31,190 nt of DNA from Hondaea fermentalgiana (taxonomy: Eukaryota; Sar; Bigyra; Thraustochytrida; Thraustochytriidae): contig NPFB01000190.1 of NCBI GenBank assembly GCA_014084085.1, positions 1-31,190 on the forward strand, in the 5' to 3' direction. Within the stretch, counting starts at the first letter, position 1; each line of letters opens with the position of its first letter. Of the stretch, positions 27,701-31,190 are shown in pieces. The position numbers and the translations under genes were made by a program. The notes below the pieces were generated by a model, which ran no database searches, had not been told where the DNA came from, and was given only the letters and a program-made list of their open reading frames with translations.

Positions 27701-28255
27701 CTAAAATTCTCGAGCCATCTCGTGGAAAAGTGTTTGGCTTGCGCCAAGCCCAAGCAGGTGGAGCGTCTCGTTTCGCAGCTGATTGAGCCCACGGGCAAGA
27801 ATCTGTCCAAGTCGAACGAGCTGTTGAGCTCCTCGCATTCGCAAGATGCATCGACCACGAGCGATCGTCGTGGTGGATCGAGATCGCGCACGTCGTCGGC
27901 GCAGCACATTGGCGATGACAACCTGCTCATGCTCATGCAAGATCCTTACGCGAACTTTGTGGTGCAGCGCGCGTTTGACCGTAGCCAGGGGGCGTTGCGA
28001 GAGCGGCTCAGTGGCGAGATTCACCAGCGCGCAGAGCTTTTGCAACGCTTTACCTATGGACGCCATATTCTGCTGCACATCAATCGGGTCTCTGGTGGCG
28101 GCAGCGGCGGAAGTGGAAATGGTGGGAGCACTCCGGGAGGCGGCAACGGCGGCGGCGGTGGCCACTCCAACAACGAGCACCATCGGCAGAGTCGTGGCGG
28201 CAGAAACAGCGCCAGCAAGCGTAGGTCTAGAGGTAACAACAACAATCACCACTAG
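24773..28255 (+). CDS. Pumilio/PUF-family RNA-binding protein (1,160 aa)
   Basis: The first ~700 residues are low-complexity: acidic/Arg start, poly-Gly (~25335-25367), His/Gln-rich blocks, Met-Asn repeats and an Asn-rich run just before the domain. The Pumilio domain covers ~704-1104 with eight repeats. Base-contacting triads are R1 Ser736/Gln740, R2 Asn772/Gln776, R3 Thr808/Gln812, R4 Thr847/Gln851, R5 Tyr906/Leu910, R6 Asn945/Gln949, R7 Ser981/Glu985, R8 Asn1061/Gln1065. By the established code R8-R7-R6 read U-G-U, the hallmark of Pumilio sites, while R5 is non-canonical. Extra loops of ~40 residues follow R4 and R7. Such proteins bind mRNA 3' ends and repress or localise transcripts. A Gly/Asn-rich tail follows. 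I chose the ATG at 24773; the frame stays open to 24302, but those 157 residues are Ala/Arg-rich and look untranslated. Confidence 0.93.
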   Translation: MQNVRDDHGLRERDLQTQARGEEAQEGEDEEGGEARARERARHHKSLTWDQFSFDTLLPSLQSELPEGEQSHDAADEDSNAAAAAAASAAAALADGDSPHGRHQAAQHRGARRPSDLVFVSGGGDGSGSGRGGRGGDADHDAVLPQSMPWLTEHAEGSLGGFGGFSSSSSSTASVSSSQAGRGTASPGGGGGGGGGGGHRRSATMGSPSSSLADDFDISTLTASLSLSDALLDAPVGSRDHAMSGLDGGDGGNVVRRGNGNDSGGDIAQGHSGKEDKEINIFNDSVFRPSPSKHRRSHTHTAAAGYAPFGIGPGDYEAGTPFPKWDLPDRSSSSATPPADSSAAFLRMRDVNGNVPGLRAEQLDSFREIFARPKENNSVGSPSGSPLAGAVNSHIRSGAEDGELQGSTRSLGSQHQQHQHQHHQQSANDHRYNEDAEHYQQMHSHHDRMHQQYANSQMMMGHGGSGGSGNGGHGSHTSHLHHHQQHPPQHQPQHQQMQNIYPDANGMYATGAYNSGSSSSMMNMNMNMNMHYPGMAGQPPQGPSDLMMHHPSQSHMVPQPWMYPGNYYPTPSGGGGGGAGYLPPGMPMGAGMGHGMSGVGSPPPSPGLQAHGRGSRMGGDMMGGGQGGAGGGNAGGSGSIALHRNAQHHSDRRHNAGLMHRGKAGGVSGNGTGGMGSAGGSGGGANNNNNSNNNSNNSNNRNSCVALLEYRASGTQPSADELKGHVVEFARDAAGSRYLQYLNESASDDVKRRLVDEICTNAVTLMQDTFGNYVVQNYLERSPTDAREKIGLCMKGHMMDLSSNAHGTRVVQRAITLLTIGLRNELLGELVLSPDSLGEAARNSFATHCIQKVMAIVLEEEKERRKRGGPEEKPENGAPSTAALLAAAERAVDLDFVALSKHAHSYRLVLSVLDDCDEERSDAMKSIFAQLATSQEELAKDQHANFVLQHLLMHGESRHQEMVQAYVAANVVELSMLKFSSHLVEKCLACAKPKQVERLVSQLIEPTGKNLSKSNELLSSSHSQDASTTSDRRGGSRSRTSSAQHIGDDNLLMLMQDPYANFVVQRAFDRSQGALRERLSGEIHQRAELLQRFTYGRHILLHINRVSGGGSGGSGNGGSTPGGGNGGGGGHSNNEHHRQSRGGRNSASKRRSRGNNNNHH

Positions 28256-28781
28256 AAGCGCGCGCGTGACCGATCCTCTTTGCCATTCTTCTTTTCTCAC
28301 CCAATGCTACTCTCACCTTGCGCACACTCGCTCTTACAGCACGCTCTCATGGCAACGTGCACTTTATTGCTCAACTTGTCGCATGGCCGTCTGGCCTCGT
28401 GTGACTGACGAATGATGACGATGATGACAACAAGTGAAAAAAAAGTAAAAGGAAATGAATAAAAGTATACGATGCTGGGCCGCAAATGGCGCCAAGGAAT
28501 TTTGCGCAAAGCGCGAGGCTCGAGACATTGTCCTCAGATTCCCTCAATTGATCTCTTGTTGTGTGTGGGGGGAGGATGGACTGCTATCGATGTTGATGTT
28601 GTGAATCGATTGAACTTTTTCGTTAGAAATGATGATGGCGGGCAATGTACATGGACCCTTTCGCCCAGGTCTTGCCTTTCGAACGCCCGCCCCATTGAAA
28701 CGCGCAGGCATGCACGGATGTGGGTAAAAGGCAGGCAGCCAGCCTCGTTAAGGAAGCTTGCTCGTAAAAAGTAAATCGAAG
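28256..28781. other. Convergent intergenic region
   Basis: Separates the stop codons of the Pumilio gene (+) and the downstream minus-strand gene. It is less GC-rich than the genes and holds a GATGATGACGATGATGAC run near 28411. It contains the 3' untranslated regions of both. No coding support. Confidence 0.6.
28458..28463 (+). terminator. Putative polyadenylation signal AATAAA of the Pumilio gene
   Basis: A canonical AATAAA about 200 bp after the Pumilio stop codon, preceded by an A-rich stretch. Placement is plausible for a 3' end, but cleavage-site usage in this group is not visible from sequence. Confidence 0.45.
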
Positions 28782-30563
28782 TCATGTTTGCGCAAAATGT
28801 GGCTTGGGAGCGCGGCGATCGCTCAGAACTGCACTTGATCCGGCCCGGGTGAGGCGATTCCGCTGCATCGATGTCATGTATTTTATGGTCTGTAGCGCAA
28901 ATGGTGTCGCTGCTCGACGGCATCTCGACGCAATCTCATAGCGGAGATCCGTGGCGCTGACAACAGGGTGCAGAACGCGCTTGATGCGTGTGGCCGTCTG
29001 TTTGGCCACATACTCTGGCGTGGGATCCGCGCGTGGTGGAGCGCCGACTTTGCCCGAGCATGTGTAGTAGCGCACGATGAGAGACGGACACTCTGCCTCT
29101 TCTCGCGCAACCGCGGCGGGGTCCTGTTCGAGAGTCCCTGTGGGGCCCTTGACGTCAAGTCGAATTCTCCACCACTTTCCTGGTTTGCCAGGCATGATTG
29201 CGCCTTTGGCGAGAATTGTGGCACCATCGATGTCGGTCCTAGTGACCTCGACAAAGACGCCACTCTCGATGAAAACGCAGAGGTAAAAGGTATTTGGCGA
29301 GGGCAAGTCGATGACGTAGGCGCCCAGCACAAATTCGAGTTGTTGTACCTTGCGTTGCGGGGTGAGCGCGACGATGCCGAACTGACGAGTGGTGGGAAAA
29401 TACTTGGCTGGTGAATGCGTCGTTCCGGCGGGATACAAGCTGTTTTGGGCATGGGCTGTGGTGACTGGCGCATGTGAGGAAGAACTCGACGTTGACGTCG
29501 ACGACGACGACGAAGAAGAAGAAGACGTAGATCCAACAGCTCTTTCATTCGTGGAGCTTTGGCTGTGATCTCGTGCAACGAAGGACGAGTCAGATGTCGC
29601 AAACAAAGGAAATTGAGGTACATGACCTCTGCCGTATTGTTGTTGTTGTTGTTGCTGCTGCTGCTGCTGCTGTTGTTGTTGATGATCATCATGGGATGGT
29701 TTGGCACTGGAAATAGGCAAGTCAGACTCCAAGAACTGCATACTCATTCCGGTGGACGGACCGATCCCTTGGGGAAGCGAGAGGTTACCCCAAGCACTGC
29801 TGGAGCGACTGTTCTCGCTCTCGCCACTTTTTCCGCCTCCGCTCTTTCTACCGCTGTTGTCACTTCCGCTATTGTCACTCCCGCTATTGTCATCGCCACT
29901 GCTGCTGCTGCTACTACTAATACTACTACTACTACTGCTACTACTCCCAGGAGCAGTTTGGGCAGCCTGTTGTTGTTGAAACTGGCCCGACGAGCTTGAG
30001 TCTTTGGCAGCTGCTGGAGAAGAAAACGGTGCAGGCGGTGGCCGAGCCCGCGATACTACTGCCTTGACATGCTCTTGCATAGGTGGCGTTTGCAGTGCAG
30101 ATATACCAGAAGTCGACGAGAGCCCTGCGTTGGAGGAAGAAGACTGAGAATTCGAGTTTGATGACGATGAAGACGAGGATGTCGAGGTATTTGCTGAGAC
30201 AGAGCGCATCACTGCACCCTGTACAGCCCATGCGGGGGCCGGGGACTGCTGTCCAGAGCCAGCACTAGCGAAAGCATCATCGCCAAACCCAGATGGCGAG
30301 GATGGCGCGCCAGGCTGGCCTGAGAAGAGCGCTCGATTGCCTTCGAGTCGCACCTGAGCAAAGGAAGCTGCGTCCGGAGGTACCTGAAGTTGAAATGGGG
30401 ATGGGGGTATGGATGACACCGGCAGAGGTTGTGAGGTCTGCGCCGTTGCAGGCTGCGTCTGTGCTGGGCGTTTGGGTGGCTGCTGTTGCTGCTGTTGCTG
30501 CTGGCGACCTTTGACTTTGTCGCGCGAGCTCGCTTTTGCTTTGCTCTGAGGTCGCGAGCTCAT
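28782..30563 (-). CDS. Low-complexity protein with an unrecognised conserved-looking C-terminal domain (593 aa)
   Basis: I do not recognise this protein. It begins basic (Arg/Lys-rich with an 8-Gln run), followed by ~350 residues of Ser-, Gln-, Pro- and Asn-rich sequence including GSDNSG tandem repeats and long Ser runs. From ~387 to the end the composition changes to ordinary globular sequence. It starts FPTTRQFGIVALTPQRK, continues as alternating hydrophobic strands (FVLGAYVIDL, TFYLCVFIES), then a KWWRIRLDV block and a Lys/Arg-rich helical end. This looks like a beta-rich domain plus basic helices. A nuclear or nucleic-acid-binding role is a guess from composition only. The long uninterrupted frame with a compositional switch supports a real gene. 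It converges on the Pumilio gene. No intron is evident. Confidence 0.8.
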   Translation of the reverse strand: MSSRPQSKAKASSRDKVKGRQQQQQQQQPPKRPAQTQPATAQTSQPLPVSSIPPSPFQLQVPPDAASFAQVRLEGNRALFSGQPGAPSSPSGFGDDAFASAGSGQQSPAPAWAVQGAVMRSVSANTSTSSSSSSSNSNSQSSSSNAGLSSTSGISALQTPPMQEHVKAVVSRARPPPAPFSSPAAAKDSSSSGQFQQQQAAQTAPGSSSSSSSSISSSSSSSGDDNSGSDNSGSDNSGRKSGGGKSGESENSRSSSAWGNLSLPQGIGPSTGMSMQFLESDLPISSAKPSHDDHQQQQQQQQQQQQQQQYGRGHVPQFPLFATSDSSFVARDHSQSSTNERAVGSTSSSSSSSSSTSTSSSSSHAPVTTAHAQNSLYPAGTTHSPAKYFPTTRQFGIVALTPQRKVQQLEFVLGAYVIDLPSPNTFYLCVFIESGVFVEVTRTDIDGATILAKGAIMPGKPGKWWRIRLDVKGPTGTLEQDPAAVAREEAECPSLIVRYYTCSGKVGAPPRADPTPEYVAKQTATRIKRVLHPVVSATDLRYEIASRCRRAATPFALQTIKYMTSMQRNRLTRAGSSAVLSDRRAPKPHFAQT

Positions 30564-31190
30564 TGCTTGTGGGAGAGCCAGCCACCCCTTTGGACGAGGT
30601 CTACGTTTCGCGCCCTGCCTCTCCTCGTGAGTGATTCGTGTCCTCCGAGACGTTGGCGGTCTGCGACTCTATTTGGCAGAGGGCCGTAGACGTGCCCCTC
30701 CTTTGTGACGATGTGATGACCCGCGCCAAGCGAGCGAGGAGCCCCCAACAAAGCGACGCAGCTTGGCGGAGACGAAAACAACCGCGATCGGTGGGCAAGA
30801 ATTCGAGTGCCCAGTTGGGCCAATTGGGACGACGACCACGACCTCGACCACCGCGACCGACGAAGACGTGAAAGACGGACCTGCGTCAACTCCAAGCCGC
30901 CTCCGGCGCCGCGCCTGCGGCCTCGTCCTCGCCCTCGGCGCCAGCCAGGCGGTAGCCCTCCGGAGGTTGGTTGAGTTGCCTGCTCGCCTGGCCTGCTCGC
31001 CAGCAGCCGCGCTCGGCGCCTGCACGTGTCGCTTCGCTCGCTCGCTCGCTCGCTCGCTCGCTCGCTCCGCCGAGCGGCGGCGAGTGAGGCGCGCCGCGCG
31101 CGGAGAAGGCGGACTGCTCGCTCTCCGCCGTCCACCCGCTCGCGCGCCGCGGCGGGGCGCTCGGTGCAGTCAGCTGCAGAGTGCAGCCGC
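30564..31190. other. Upstream flank of the minus-strand gene, GC-rich window edge
   Basis: Presumed promoter and leader of the minus-strand gene. GC-rich, with no frame resembling a known protein. A GCTC tetranucleotide repeat lies at about 31034-31067. The flank is cut by the window edge. Confidence 0.5.
31034..31067. repeat. GCTC tetranucleotide repeat
   Basis: About eight perfect GCTC/TCGC units near the right edge, similar in style to other tetranucleotide runs in the upstream flanks of this window. Confidence 0.9.

Noticed and set aside
1..31190. CRISPR arrays, bacterial operons, ribosome binding sites or phage genes
   Set aside because: No regularly spaced direct repeats with unique spacers, no prokaryotic gene packing, and a spliced gene is present; the window reads as nuclear eukaryotic DNA.

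Overview
The window looks like nuclear DNA from a thraustochytrid (Labyrinthulomycetes, stramenopile; Schizochytrium/Aurantiochytrium type). The main reason is one intron-free 12.4 kb reading frame encoding a 4,133-residue type I fatty acid synthase. It fuses the fungal beta-type and alpha-type halves, carries two acyl carrier proteins, and ends in its own phosphopantetheinyl transferase, an architecture known from Schizochytrium. A mitochondrial-type ferredoxin gene with a GT-AG intron, a Pumilio protein, glutamine-rich nuclear-type proteins and long simple-sequence flanks also point to a eukaryote. The species is not determined.

Layout. 1-2330: two-exon mitochondrial [2Fe-2S] ferredoxin gene (+) and a non-coding stretch with paired hairpins. 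2331-5285: glutamine-rich protein (-), tentatively a TAF4-like TFIID subunit. 5286-11087: 5.8 kb without a supportable protein gene. It holds a roughly 198-bp tandem repeat, then GC-rich low-complexity DNA, a 100-N assembly gap and the CAG-rich leader of the synthase gene. 11088-23489: fatty acid synthase (+). 23490-24772: spacer with degenerate repeats carrying CACGTG boxes and a 30-bp phased ATATCCTC motif. 24773-28255: Pumilio-family RNA-binding protein (+). 28782-30563: low-complexity protein with an unrecognised C-terminal domain (-), convergent with the Pumilio gene. 30564-31190: its GC-rich upstream flank.

The genes do not form one pathway. The synthase makes saturated C14-C16 acyl chains in the cytosol. 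The ferredoxin should supply electrons to mitochondrial iron-sulphur cluster assembly. The Pumilio protein is a likely post-transcriptional regulator, and the two Q/S-rich proteins look nuclear. The most unusual features are the single-chain synthase with duplicated ACPs, its near-total avoidance of TTA/CTA/TCA codons, the altered repeat 5 of the Pumilio domain, the palindrome-bearing tandem repeat and the phased motifs between the synthase and Pumilio genes. I did not find a clearly new multi-gene system.
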